DNA of 45,062 nucleotides from the NCBI GenBank assembly GCA_025451195.1, contig JANWKV010000003.1:1-45062 (forward strand). The letters run 5' to 3'. Each line of letters begins with the position of its first letter. Position 1 is the first letter of the stretch. The notes below the pieces were generated by a model. That model did no database searches. It saw only the letters and a list, made by a program, of their open reading frames with translations, and was not told where the DNA came from. This document shows positions 20,060 to 27,323 of the stretch, in pieces. The DNA is from Candidatus Microgenomates bacterium. Its GTDB lineage: Bacteria > Patescibacteriota > Microgenomatia > Levybacterales > UBA12049. The position numbers and the translations under genes were made by a program.

Positions 20060-20117
20060 AAAACAATGTGATATAATAAAATAAATCTGCCCCTTCTGCC
20101 CCGTATATTAAACCTTT

Positions 20118-20744
20118 ATGGCAAGAACAAAAAGGAAATCAGTCGCTTCAAAACACGTAAAAAGTAGAGTAAGGAAAACCTCAGAAATAGAACCTTTATT
20201 TAAATGGGGAGAGTCGTATACCAGTGTTGTTTTGGGATTTGTTGTGTTTGTTATTGCAGCACTTTTTATTGGATCTCTTATTAAGGTAAGACATATTCAG
20301 GAAACCAGTTCAATCAGCACGGTTGCACTCCCCACCGGAACAGTATTAAAAACCATAACCGAAATGTCCGCAAAAACTTATACCGTCAAACAGGGAGATT
20401 CACTTTGGACAATAGCAGAGAGCGTTTATAATTCGGGCTACAGGTGGGTTGACATTGCACGGGCAAACAATCTGGGAAATCCTAATGAAATAGAGGAAGG
20501 AATGATCCTTAAACTTCCTAAAGTTACTCTTACACCAACCTCTACTTTAACGCCTACTCCTCAGATACAGATTGGACAAGCCATTAAAGAGAGTTTTTAT
20601 ACCGTCAAAAAAGGAGACAGTCTTTGGAATATCGCATTAAGATCATATGCAGACGGCTACAGGTGGGTTGACATTGCACGGGCAAACAATCTGGAAAACC
20701 CCGACTTGATTTTTTCCGGAAATACGCTCAAAATACCTAGGTAG
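20118..20744 (+). CDS. Membrane-anchored protein with two LysM domains
   Basis: 208 residues: basic cytoplasmic N-terminus (1-30, rich in Lys/Arg), one membrane helix (about 35-55, VVLGFVVFVIAALFIGSLI), a short linker, LysM 1 (about 88-135), a Thr/Pro linker (TLTPTSTLTPTP) and LysM 2 (about 161-207). LysM binds GlcNAc-containing glycans, so the protein probably anchors the membrane to peptidoglycan. No catalytic domain is attached. Both LysMs share YTVKxGDSLWxIA and GYRWVDIARANNL, and the second motif is encoded by identical DNA. It lies between tRNA-Asp and tRNA-Gly, just before the mraY cluster. Confidence 0.92.
   Translation: MARTKRKSVASKHVKSRVRKTSEIEPLFKWGESYTSVVLGFVVFVIAALFIGSLIKVRHIQETSSISTVALPTGTVLKTITEMSAKTYTVKQGDSLWTIAESVYNSGYRWVDIARANNLGNPNEIEEGMILKLPKVTLTPTSTLTPTPQIQIGQAIKESFYTVKKGDSLWNIALRSYADGYRWVDIARANNLENPDLIFSGNTLKIPR
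20436..20475 (+). repeat. 40-bp exact direct repeat, copy 1 (in LysM 1)
   Basis: The 40 bases from GGCTACAGGTGG to AACAATCTGG recur without a mismatch at 20655-20694 in LysM 2, while flanking parts of the two domains have diverged. This points to recent duplication or gene conversion. Confidence 0.95.
20655..20694 (+). repeat. 40-bp exact direct repeat, copy 2 (in LysM 2)
   Basis: Identical to 20436-20475, offset 219 bp (73 codons), so slippage or recombination between copies would keep the frame and delete or add one LysM unit. Confidence 0.95.
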
Positions 20745-20759
20745 GCAGCTTCTTGCCCT

Positions 20760-20831
20760 GCGGGCGTAGTTCATCGGTAGAACGTCTCCTTCCCAAGGAG
20801 AAGGTAGCGGGTCCAATTCCCGTCGCCCGCT
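20760..20831 (+). tRNA. tRNA-Gly (CCC)
   Basis: Acceptor GCGGGCG (20760-20766) pairs with CGCCCGC (20824-20830), discriminator T. Anticodon arm TCTCC-TTCCCAA-GGAGA gives anticodon CCC (reads GGG). T-arm GCGGG-TCCAATT-CCCGT. The 3' end continues CAG, so CCA is not encoded and must be added. Confidence 0.95.
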
Positions 20832-20861
20832 CAGAAATTTTATTTGTCTTCAAAATAAGCG

Positions 20862-20867
20862 TATAAT
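20862..20867 (+). promoter_or_regulatory. -10 box of the mraY operon, predicted leaderless
   Basis: Consensus TATAAT followed by ACGTTCT and the mraY ATG (20875), a 7-nt distance. The -35 region 17 nt upstream is poor (TTTATT). No Shine-Dalgarno sequence. Confidence 0.55.
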
Positions 20868-20874
20868 ACGTTCT

Positions 20875-21882
20875 ATGGTACAACTTTTAGGATTAACAAT
20901 CCTTTCGGCATTTATCACAGCCATACTTCTCGTTCCTTTTATTGATTTTTTGTACCGAATAAAGTTCCAACGCCAAAACCAGACAACAAAAGACGCTTTT
21001 AATAAACGCACTCCTATCTTTGATAAATTTAATGCCTGGAAGGTTGGCACTCCTGTCGGAGGAGGACTCCTCATTATTGTAGTTGTGACTGTTCTTACTC
21101 TCTGGGCAGACGGACTTTTGGGAGTAAATATTGAACCATGGACGCTGACTGTTATTTTAATTGGATTTGTAGGTTTTGGCGCACTTGGTTTTTATGACGA
21201 TATAAAAAAACTTTCGGGTGGAAAAAACTCTTTTTTCGGACTGCGACTTAGGCATAAATTTATTATCCAGTGGATTTTGGCACTTATAATTGCTCTAATA
21301 CTTTACACCCAGCTTGGATATTCTTTTATTTTTATAAGAGGAATAGGTCTTGTCGCTCTTGGAATATTATCAGTCCCCTTGGCAGCATTTGTAATTGTTG
21401 CTTTTGCCAATGCAGCCAATATAACAGACGGCCTTGACGGTTTGGCATCGGGGCTTTTCTTAATCTGCCTTGTAGCATTTTTGGGAATTACCTCTTCGCA
21501 AATTGACCAGTCTCTTGGCATTTTTGTTGCAATTTTAATGGGAGCGGTTGGATCTTTTTTGTATTTTAATATTTACAAAGCACGCCTTTGGCTGGGTGAT
21601 GTCGGATCAATGTCGCTTGGCGCAACTTTAGCAATTATCGGGCTTCTTACAGGAAAAACTCTGGCTCTTGCTGTTATTGGAGGAGTGTTTGTGCTGGAAA
21701 TTGGGTCTTCTTTACTCCAAATGCTTTCAAAAAAGTTTAGAGGGAAAAAACTTTTCCCTGCCTCACCTTTTCACTTATTACTCCAGTATAAAGGATGGGA
21801 CGAACCTAAAATTGTTATGAGGGCGTGGCTTCTTGGGTTTTTCTTTGCAGTTTTGGGACTTTATATCGCCCTTGTTAGATGA
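20875..21882 (+). CDS. mraY: Phospho-N-acetylmuramoyl-pentapeptide transferase (MraY)
   Basis: Integral membrane enzyme that moves phospho-MurNAc-pentapeptide from UDP to undecaprenyl phosphate, giving lipid I. 335 residues, about ten membrane helices. Seen: the first acidic motif FGALGFYDDIKKLSGG (near 105), ANAANITDGLDGLASG (near 180), and LGDVGSMSLGATLA (near 240). Towards the C-terminus KGWDEPKIVMRAW matches MraY, but the usual PIHHHFE just before it reads SPFHLLLQ (297-304), leaving a single His (300). The position before ftsW and murG supports MraY over a WecA-type transferase. The next gene overlaps its stop by 4 nt. Confidence 0.92.
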   Translation: MVQLLGLTILSAFITAILLVPFIDFLYRIKFQRQNQTTKDAFNKRTPIFDKFNAWKVGTPVGGGLLIIVVVTVLTLWADGLLGVNIEPWTLTVILIGFVGFGALGFYDDIKKLSGGKNSFFGLRLRHKFIIQWILALIIALILYTQLGYSFIFIRGIGLVALGILSVPLAAFVIVAFANAANITDGLDGLASGLFLICLVAFLGITSSQIDQSLGIFVAILMGAVGSFLYFNIYKARLWLGDVGSMSLGATLAIIGLLTGKTLALAVIGGVFVLEIGSSLLQMLSKKFRGKKLFPASPFHLLLQYKGWDEPKIVMRAWLLGFFFAVLGLYIALVR

Positions 21883-22949
21883 AAAAATTGGATCTCATAC
21901 TGCTCCTAAGCGTTATTGCTCTCACTATTTTTGGTTTTTTTATGGTCTATGATGCTTCGAGTTTTATTTCGTTTAGAGACTTTGGGAACAAATACCATTA
22001 TGTAAAAGACCAATCCTTGTGGCTTGTTTTAGGGTTTATAGGGATGTTTGCCCTATCTTTTTTTGATTACCATAAGTTCTATAATTTGGCCCTTCCTCTT
22101 TTAGTCAGTGCAATAATTCTATTGATTTTGGTGTTTATTCCGGGAATTGGATTTTCCGTATTGGGGGCGCACCGTTGGCTGGATTTTAAATTGATTGTAA
22201 TTCAACCCGCGGAATTTGTAAAACTTGCGTTGGCAATTTATCTTGCTGCCTGGTTTTCCAAAAAAGAAAAAGGGAGATTTCTGGCTTTTTTACTTTTGAT
22301 TGGTTTGGTTTTACTTCTTGTTATGCTTGAACCAGATATGGGTACAACTATTATTATTTTGAGCGAAGCGCTTATTTTATTTTTTCTCTCAGGCGGAAAC
22401 TTAACGTATTTTGGACTTCTCACACCTCTTTTAATTGTCCTCGGATTTATACTTATTAAGATTGAGCCTTACAGGGCAAAAAGACTTCAGGCGTTTCTTA
22501 ATCCCACAGACCCAAACAGCCCAAGCTCTTACCATGTACGTCAGATTCTTATTGCGCTTGGGTCTGGGGGTCTAACAGGAGTGGGGATTGGGAATTCTTT
22601 GCAAAAATACGCCTATCTTCCTGAAAATACTACGGATTCTATTTTTGCAATTATTGCCGAAGAATTTGGTCTAATTGGTTCGACAATATTAATAATTGTT
22701 TTTGCCGTGATCGCTTGGAGAGGAATTTCTATTGCGCTTTCTGCAAAAGATAATTTTGGCAAACTTTTGGCAGGTGGAATAACAGCTTTTTTGGTAATGC
22801 AAATTATTATAAATTTAGGAGCGCAGACCGCTCTCTTCCCCTTAACCGGAGTGCCTCTTCCATTTATTTCCTATGGAGGGTCATCCCTTATTGTAGATTT
22901 ATGTTCGGTTGGAATACTTTTAAATATTAGCAGACAAGCTGTATCTTAA
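21879..22949 (+). CDS. ftsW: FtsW-type SEDS peptidoglycan polymerase
   Basis: Polytopic SEDS glycosyltransferase that polymerises lipid II at the septum, 356 residues, about ten membrane helices. Conserved loops: GAHRWLDFKLIVIQPAEFVKLAL (near 90), LEPDMGTTI (near 148), the extracellular loop YHVRQILIALGSGGLTGVGIGNSLQK, LPENTTDSIFAIIAEEFGLIG (near 250), and GVPLPFISYGGSSLIVDL near the end. Called FtsW rather than RodA because it lies between mraY and murG; a second SEDS gene (28856-29938) is the likelier RodA. ATGA overlap with mraY, and 2 nt to murG. Confidence 0.93.
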   Translation: MKKLDLILLLSVIALTIFGFFMVYDASSFISFRDFGNKYHYVKDQSLWLVLGFIGMFALSFFDYHKFYNLALPLLVSAIILLILVFIPGIGFSVLGAHRWLDFKLIVIQPAEFVKLALAIYLAAWFSKKEKGRFLAFLLLIGLVLLLVMLEPDMGTTIIILSEALILFFLSGGNLTYFGLLTPLLIVLGFILIKIEPYRAKRLQAFLNPTDPNSPSSYHVRQILIALGSGGLTGVGIGNSLQKYAYLPENTTDSIFAIIAEEFGLIGSTILIIVFAVIAWRGISIALSAKDNFGKLLAGGITAFLVMQIIINLGAQTALFPLTGVPLPFISYGGSSLIVDLCSVGILLNISRQAVS

Positions 22950-22951
22950 AT

Positions 22952-24085
22952 ATGAAAATTTTAATAACAGGTGGTCATTTGACTCCTGCTCTTGCCTTAA
23001 TTGAAAAACTTCCAAAAGATGCAACAGTATTGTACTGCGGAAGAAAATACGCTTTAGAAGGAGATAGTGCGTATTCTCTTGAATATCAAACCATAATGGA
23101 AAGAAATATTCCTTTTGCGGAAATTTCAACAGGAAGGCTGCAAAGGCATTTTACAAAATACACAATTCCCTCTTTGTCAAAAATTCCGTATGGATTATAT
23201 TCTGCCTTTAAAATAGTTAAAAAATTTAACCCTGATGTTGTTCTTGGATTTGGGGGATATGTTTCTGTACCGTTGTGCGTTGCCGCAAGACTTTTGCATA
23301 AACCTGTTATCATACACGAACAGACCCTTGGAGCAGGTTTAGCCAATAAAATGCTGGCTTTTTTTGCCGACAAAATTTGTGTTTCGTGGGAAAGTTCTCT
23401 TAATTTTTTCCCAAAAGAAAAATCTATACTCACCGGAAATCCGGCAGTTTCCGGAATTTTTACAGACCTTATTAAAGATTCCGGTAAAAATACGACTCCT
23501 ACAATAGTTATTGTCGGGGGAAGTCTTGGCTCCCACAAAATAAATACTCTTGTTAAAGACTCTCTTGATAAACTTTTAGAAGATTTTAATGTTTTTCATC
23601 AAACAGGAGATGCAAAGCAGTTTAATGATTACGAATTACTCACTAAAAAAAGAGAGTTACTCCCAAATACTAAAAAAACAAAGTATGCTCTTATAAAATT
23701 TATTGATCCTAAAGATATCGTAAAAGTGTTTTCCAAAGCAGACCTTGTTGTAACTCGTGCCGGAATTAATACGATTACAACGCTTCTTATTCTCAACAAG
23801 CCGTCTCTTATAGTTCCCCTAGGTATTTCCCAAAACAGTGAGCAAAAAACTAACGCACTTTTTTTTAAAAAACACGGCCTTGGAGAAATGGTCTATCAAA
23901 AAGATTTAACCCCTGAAAAGTTTTCCACAATTATTCATGTTATGATGAAAAACAGGGCAAAATATGCAAACACTTATGATAAGAGCGAATTGATGCTTCA
24001 TAAGGATGCTGCACAAAGAATAATTGAAATTGTATATGCGCAAAAAAATAATTTCAAAAAGAAAAACCAGGCAAAAACTAAATAA
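22952..24085 (+). CDS. murG: UDP-GlcNAc:lipid I GlcNAc transferase (MurG)
   Basis: Peripheral membrane GT-B enzyme that adds GlcNAc to lipid I to form lipid II. 377 residues. Seen: N-terminal glycine loop ITGGHLTPALALIE (5-18), VVLGFGGYVSVPLCVAARLLHKPVIIHEQ (near 95-125), second-domain glycine loop IVIVGGSLGSHKINTLV (near 190), and the donor-binding region VVTRAGINTITTLLILNKPSLIVPLGISQNSEQKTNA (near 265-300). The first loop is TGGHLTPA rather than GTGGHxxPA, within family range. The basic C-terminus (NNFKKKNQAKTK) overlaps the next gene by 50 nt. Confidence 0.95.
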   Translation: MKILITGGHLTPALALIEKLPKDATVLYCGRKYALEGDSAYSLEYQTIMERNIPFAEISTGRLQRHFTKYTIPSLSKIPYGLYSAFKIVKKFNPDVVLGFGGYVSVPLCVAARLLHKPVIIHEQTLGAGLANKMLAFFADKICVSWESSLNFFPKEKSILTGNPAVSGIFTDLIKDSGKNTTPTIVIVGGSLGSHKINTLVKDSLDKLLEDFNVFHQTGDAKQFNDYELLTKKRELLPNTKKTKYALIKFIDPKDIVKVFSKADLVVTRAGINTITTLLILNKPSLIVPLGISQNSEQKTNALFFKKHGLGEMVYQKDLTPEKFSTIIHVMMKNRAKYANTYDKSELMLHKDAAQRIIEIVYAQKNNFKKKNQAKTK

Positions 24086-24482
24086 GATTTTCTCTATAAT
24101 TATCCTTTTTTTTGTTACTTTAGGAGCACTATTTACCTTCTACGTTTTTTTTGTGTTTTCCACGCATAAAAAGAGTCAATTGGTAAATCCTGTCTCTTTT
24201 ACAAAAACAGCGCCAAACCAACCTTTGACAATCGTTAATAGTACCGGAGAATTAAAATCCCTTCTGGAAAGCCAAAATATTTCCGTTAAAGAGGTAATTT
24301 CTGCATCTGACTCTTCGACTCTGGTTATTCTCGATGATGGAGGAGAAGTATTGTTTACACAGAAGAAAAAACTTCAGGAACAAATAGCCTCTTTACAACT
24401 TATTATTACCCGTCTTACAATAGAAGGAAGACAGTTTAAGCGGATTGATCTTCGCTTTGATAATCCTGTGATAGTTTTTTAA
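24036..24482 (+). CDS. FtsQ/DivIB-like division protein lacking a POTRA domain
   Basis: About 148 residues from the ATG at 24036; a TTG four codons upstream would add MKLY. Layout: basic N-terminus (MRKKIISKRKTRQK), one membrane helix (about 15-38, IFSIIILFFVTLGALFTFYVFFVF), then about 105 extracytoplasmic residues. The C-terminal part (LVILDDGGEVLFTQKKKLQEQIASLQLIITRLTIEGRQFKRIDLRFDNPVIVF) resembles the beta domain of FtsQ, whose end reads IDLRF..PV. The N-proximal POTRA domain of normal FtsQ (250-280 residues total) has no room here. Position between murG and ftsA is the usual ftsQ place. Family assignment is an inference from motif and position. Confidence 0.65.
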   Translation: MRKKIISKRKTRQKLNKIFSIIILFFVTLGALFTFYVFFVFSTHKKSQLVNPVSFTKTAPNQPLTIVNSTGELKSLLESQNISVKEVISASDSSTLVILDDGGEVLFTQKKKLQEQIASLQLIITRLTIEGRQFKRIDLRFDNPVIVF

Positions 24483-24483
24483 T

Positions 24484-25779
24484 ATGACTGAAGGAAAAAT
24501 TGTTGTTGGGCTTGATACCGGCACATCTAAAATAGTTACAGTTATAGGAAAGGTTGATGAAGAAAGAACAGTTCATGTTTTGGGAGTATCAGAAATTAAA
24601 TCAGCAGGAATAAGAAAAGGGCAAATTGTAGACATTGAAGAAGCCGTAGTTGCAATAAATTCATCTCTTGAAGCTGCGGAACGCATGGCAGGATATACAA
24701 TTTCCCGTGTATCTATTGCTATCGGCGGTAGCCACATAGAAAGTATAAATTCCAAAGGAGTTGTTGCCGTTGCAAACCCTGAAGGAGAAATAACAGAAAA
24801 TGATCTGGCACGCGTTATTGATGCTGCGCGCGCGGTTTCTTTACCTTCTTCCAGAGAAATTATCCATGTATTGCCAAGAAATTACTCTGTTGACGGTCAG
24901 GAGGGAATAAAAGACCCGACAGGCATGACCGGTGTCAGACTTGAAGTTGATACGCATATTATTTCAGCAAGCAGTACTGCCGTGAGAAATCTTGAAAAAG
25001 CATTATCCCAAGTAGGAGTAGATGTTGACGATGTTGTTTTTAGCGGATATGCAAGTTCCCTTGCGGTTTTGTCTGACACGGAAAAGGAATTGGGGGTAAT
25101 TTTGGTAGATATCGGAGAAGGCACAACAGATATCTCAATGTATGTAGAAGGTTCGGTTTCGTATTCCGCGGTTTTACCAATAGGATCCCGGCATATTACC
25201 AGCGATTTGGCAATTGGACTTCGTGTTTCTCTGGAGAGCGCCGAGAAAATAAAGCTCTTTCTTTCAAGGCCCGTAAAATCCCAGCAGGAAGAGGTTATTG
25301 ATGAAGAAAAAAAACGTCAAACAGATGAGATTGACTTAACTGTACTAAACTTACCCGAAGACGTTAAAAAACTTTCCAGAAAAACATTAATTGAAGGCTT
25401 AATCCGACCAAGACTAAATGAAATTTTTATGGAAATAGGGAAAAAAATTAAAGAAAGCGGTTTGGTGGGACTTACTCCATCCGGACTCGTAATTACAGGC
25501 GGAGGAGCAAAAACTGTCGGGATTGTGGATAGCGCAAAAAGAATGCTTGCAATGCCTGTTAGGGTTGGCATACCAACAAATTTAAAAGGAATTATTGACG
25601 AAGCAGAAGACTCTTCATTTTCAACCGCGATAGGACTTATCAGATATGGCGCAAATGCAGAAACTAAAGCATCTTTTGGAGGGTTTTCACTTCTAAAAAT
25701 CGGAGGATTCAAATTTCCGACAAACAGTGGAAAACTTGGCAAAAAATTAATCGACCTTATTAAATCATTTATCCCCTAG
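24484..25779 (+). CDS. ftsA: Cell division protein FtsA
   Basis: Actin-like ATPase that tethers FtsZ to the membrane and recruits the divisome. 431 residues. Phosphate-1 motif GLDTGTSKIVTVIG (9-22), 1C domain with GYTISRVSIAIGGSHIESINSKG, phosphate-2 VILVDIGEGTTDISMYV (near 205), connect motif and adenosine loop LVITGGGAKTVGI (near 340). The C-terminus KLGKKLIDLIKSFIP is an amphipathic membrane-targeting helix as in canonical FtsA. It follows the FtsQ-like gene by 1 nt. ftsZ, its usual downstream neighbour, is absent; a separately promoted pilin gene follows instead. Confidence 0.95.
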   Translation: MTEGKIVVGLDTGTSKIVTVIGKVDEERTVHVLGVSEIKSAGIRKGQIVDIEEAVVAINSSLEAAERMAGYTISRVSIAIGGSHIESINSKGVVAVANPEGEITENDLARVIDAARAVSLPSSREIIHVLPRNYSVDGQEGIKDPTGMTGVRLEVDTHIISASSTAVRNLEKALSQVGVDVDDVVFSGYASSLAVLSDTEKELGVILVDIGEGTTDISMYVEGSVSYSAVLPIGSRHITSDLAIGLRVSLESAEKIKLFLSRPVKSQQEEVIDEEKKRQTDEIDLTVLNLPEDVKKLSRKTLIEGLIRPRLNEIFMEIGKKIKESGLVGLTPSGLVITGGGAKTVGIVDSAKRMLAMPVRVGIPTNLKGIIDEAEDSSFSTAIGLIRYGANAETKASFGGFSLLKIGGFKFPTNSGKLGKKLIDLIKSFIP

Positions 25780-25788
25780 ACTCTAAAT

Positions 25789-25817
25789 TTGACAAGAAAT
25801 AAAAATCAATCTTTAAT
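25789..25817 (+). promoter_or_regulatory. Promoter of the pilin-like gene, predicted leaderless
   Basis: Perfect TTGACA (25789-25794), 17 nt, TTTAAT (25812-25817), then 8 nt to the ATG at 25826. No Shine-Dalgarno sequence. It separates this gene from the ftsA unit. Confidence 0.65.
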
Positions 25818-25825
25818 AAATATAG

Positions 25826-26416
25826 ATGGGAAATTTAAAAAAGCGGATTGCCCCTGGTTTAATTAAAGGTTTTACCCTCGTTGAACTCTTAATTGTTATA
25901 GCGGTACTGGGTATTTTATCAGTTGGCGCAATTGTTGTTTTAAATCCGCAACAACAGATAAGGAAAGCAAACGATGCAAGGCGTAAAAGCGACCTGAATT
26001 ACATAACCCATCTTTTAAACCTTTATTATAATGACAATGGTAAATATCCTGCTCCTAATCCTGGAACTTGCGATTATGATAATGGAAGCGGATCGGGAAA
26101 TTGTTTTGTTTACAGTAATGCCGGCTCTGGCTGGATTTCTGCTTTAGTGCCAAATTATTCCTCCTCTCTCCCTGTTGACCCAATAAATAATACGGCAGAC
26201 CCAAGAATAACAGGACATTATACATATGCTTATGGAGATGTATCACAAGATGGGCAACATTATGATCTTATCGTTCAGCTGGAAAATACTACGGATCCCG
26301 ACAGGTGCGAGTTAAAAGCTTACAAGTATGACTTTGGATTTACCGGAGGATCGCAATACTGGTGCACAAGCGGAGGTACAGCTTCACCTTACCTCTTTCA
26401 GGAATCGCACGATTGA
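25826..26416 (+). CDS. Type IV pilin / type II secretion pseudopilin-like protein
   Basis: 196 residues with a class III signal: basic leader MGNLKKRIAPGLIKG, cleavage expected after Gly15, then FTLVELLIVIAVLGILSVGAIVVL with the conserved Glu at mature position 5 (Glu20). The N-terminal helix continues as QQQIRKANDARRKSDLNYITHLLNLYYNDNGKYP, as in GspG/PilE proteins. Four or more cysteines (CDYDNGSGSGNC; DRCELK...YWCTSGG) suggest a disulfide-bonded globular head. No prepilin peptidase, PilB or PilC gene is in the window, so the assembly machinery must lie elsewhere. Confidence 0.9.
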   Translation: MGNLKKRIAPGLIKGFTLVELLIVIAVLGILSVGAIVVLNPQQQIRKANDARRKSDLNYITHLLNLYYNDNGKYPAPNPGTCDYDNGSGSGNCFVYSNAGSGWISALVPNYSSSLPVDPINNTADPRITGHYTYAYGDVSQDGQHYDLIVQLENTTDPDRCELKAYKYDFGFTGGSQYWCTSGGTASPYLFQESHD

Positions 26417-26481
26417 TGTAAATTATATTAGTTTATTTAAGTCCTAAAAACATCATTGAAAAATAATATTTAGGCGCAGAT

Positions 26482-26518
26482 GGACACCTCTTTAATGTAA
26501 ATGAAGCGTCCTGACTAC
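26482..26518 (-). other. Degenerate tRNA-Val fragment (anticodon-arm echo)
   Basis: Minus strand carries GGTAG..., then CGCTTCATTTACATTAAAGA, against CGCTTCATTCACATTGAAGA in the intact tRNA-Val next to it (18 of 20 identical). The would-be anticodon is TAC. The stem has a mismatch, and acceptor and T-arm are not recognisable, so this is a remnant, not a working tRNA. It lies just 3' of the intact gene. Confidence 0.5.
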
Positions 26519-26528
26519 CATGATTTAG

Positions 26529-26600
26529 TGACCACTGAGGGATTTGAACCCCCGGCATCTTCAATGTGAATGAAGCGCTCTACCGCTGAGCTAAGTGGTC
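26529..26600 (-). tRNA. tRNA-Val (CAC)
   Basis: On the minus strand acceptor GACCACT (26600-26594) pairs with AGTGGTC (26536-26530), discriminator A as expected for Val. D-arm GCTCAGCGGTAGAGC, anticodon arm CTTCA-TTCACAT-TGAAG with anticodon CAC, T-arm GGGGG-TTCAAAT-CCCTC. CCA is not encoded. It is alone on this strand between two plus-strand genes. Confidence 0.95.
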
Positions 26601-26662
26601 ATGTTTTGGCAGGGCTATGGGCCATGAGTCCTCAAAAAAGATCTTAACATAAATCCCAAACG

Positions 26663-26691
26663 TTGACAAAGACGTTTAAATCCAGGAAAAT
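26663..26691 (+). promoter_or_regulatory. Promoter of lepB, predicted leaderless
   Basis: TTGACA (26663-26668), 17 nt, GAAAAT (26686-26691), then 7 nt to the ATG at 26699. The -10 is a poor match; the -35 is perfect. Confidence 0.5.
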
Positions 26692-26698
26692 ATAGAAT

Positions 26699-27262
26699 AT
26701 GCCAATTATCCGAAAAATATATTCCTTTCTCATAGATACAATCCAAAGTATTTTAATAGCCGCTTCTATTTTTTTGGTTATATACTTATTTCTCTTTAGG
26801 CCCTTTCAGGTAACCGGTGAATCTATGTACCCAAATTTCCATGACAAGGAATATGTACTTACAAATCTAATAACCCTCAGATTTGCGCACCCTGTAAGGG
26901 GCGACGTTATAGTTTTTAAGGCCCCACCTTCACCTGATAAAGATTTTATAAAGAGGATAATTGGAACAGCTGGGGATAAAATAATGGTTAAGGACGGAAG
27001 TGTTTTTGTAAACGGAGATAAACTTGACGAAAGCGCTTATCTTTCAAACGACGTAAAAACAACCGGAGGCTCATTTTTGGCGGAAGGACAGGAAATAGTA
27101 GTGCCCGATGGAAACTATTTCGTTATGGGGGACAATAGGGAATATAGCAGCGACTCAAGGGAATGGGGATACGTTCCGCAGGAAAATCTAATCGGAAAAT
27201 CATTTTTCGCCTACTGGCCTGTAAACGAAGTGGGATTTATCGTAAATCCCTATAAACATTAA
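26699..27262 (+). CDS. lepB: Signal peptidase I
   Basis: Membrane serine protease that removes type I signal peptides, 187 residues. One N-terminal membrane helix (about 12-33), then box B QVTGESMYPNFHDKEYVL with the nucleophile Ser42, box C/D RGDVIVFKAP...KDFIKRIIGTAGDKI with the general-base Lys85, and box E VMGDNREYSSDSREWGYVP. Ends with YWPVNEVGFIVNPYKH. Size and single membrane span are like Gram-positive SipS. It probably processes secreted proteins such as the cysteine-rich protein at 39619. Confidence 0.96.
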   Translation: MPIIRKIYSFLIDTIQSILIAASIFLVIYLFLFRPFQVTGESMYPNFHDKEYVLTNLITLRFAHPVRGDVIVFKAPPSPDKDFIKRIIGTAGDKIMVKDGSVFVNGDKLDESAYLSNDVKTTGGSFLAEGQEIVVPDGNYFVMGDNREYSSDSREWGYVPQENLIGKSFFAYWPVNEVGFIVNPYKH

Positions 27263-27323
27263 AAATCAGAATTCCGAATAAATTGAGCTTAAGTGAAGAT
27301 ACCTCTAATAATTTTTCTTGAGA

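Noticed and set aside
20760-20831. Recoded UGA as glycine, as in some CPR lineages
   Set aside because: The tRNA-Gly here has anticodon CCC, and UGA serves as a normal stop at gatA, ileS, polX and others.
25826-26416. Frameshifted or fused secretion protein instead of a pilin
   Set aside because: The class III signal, Glu5 and a single globular domain are complete in one frame with its own promoter.
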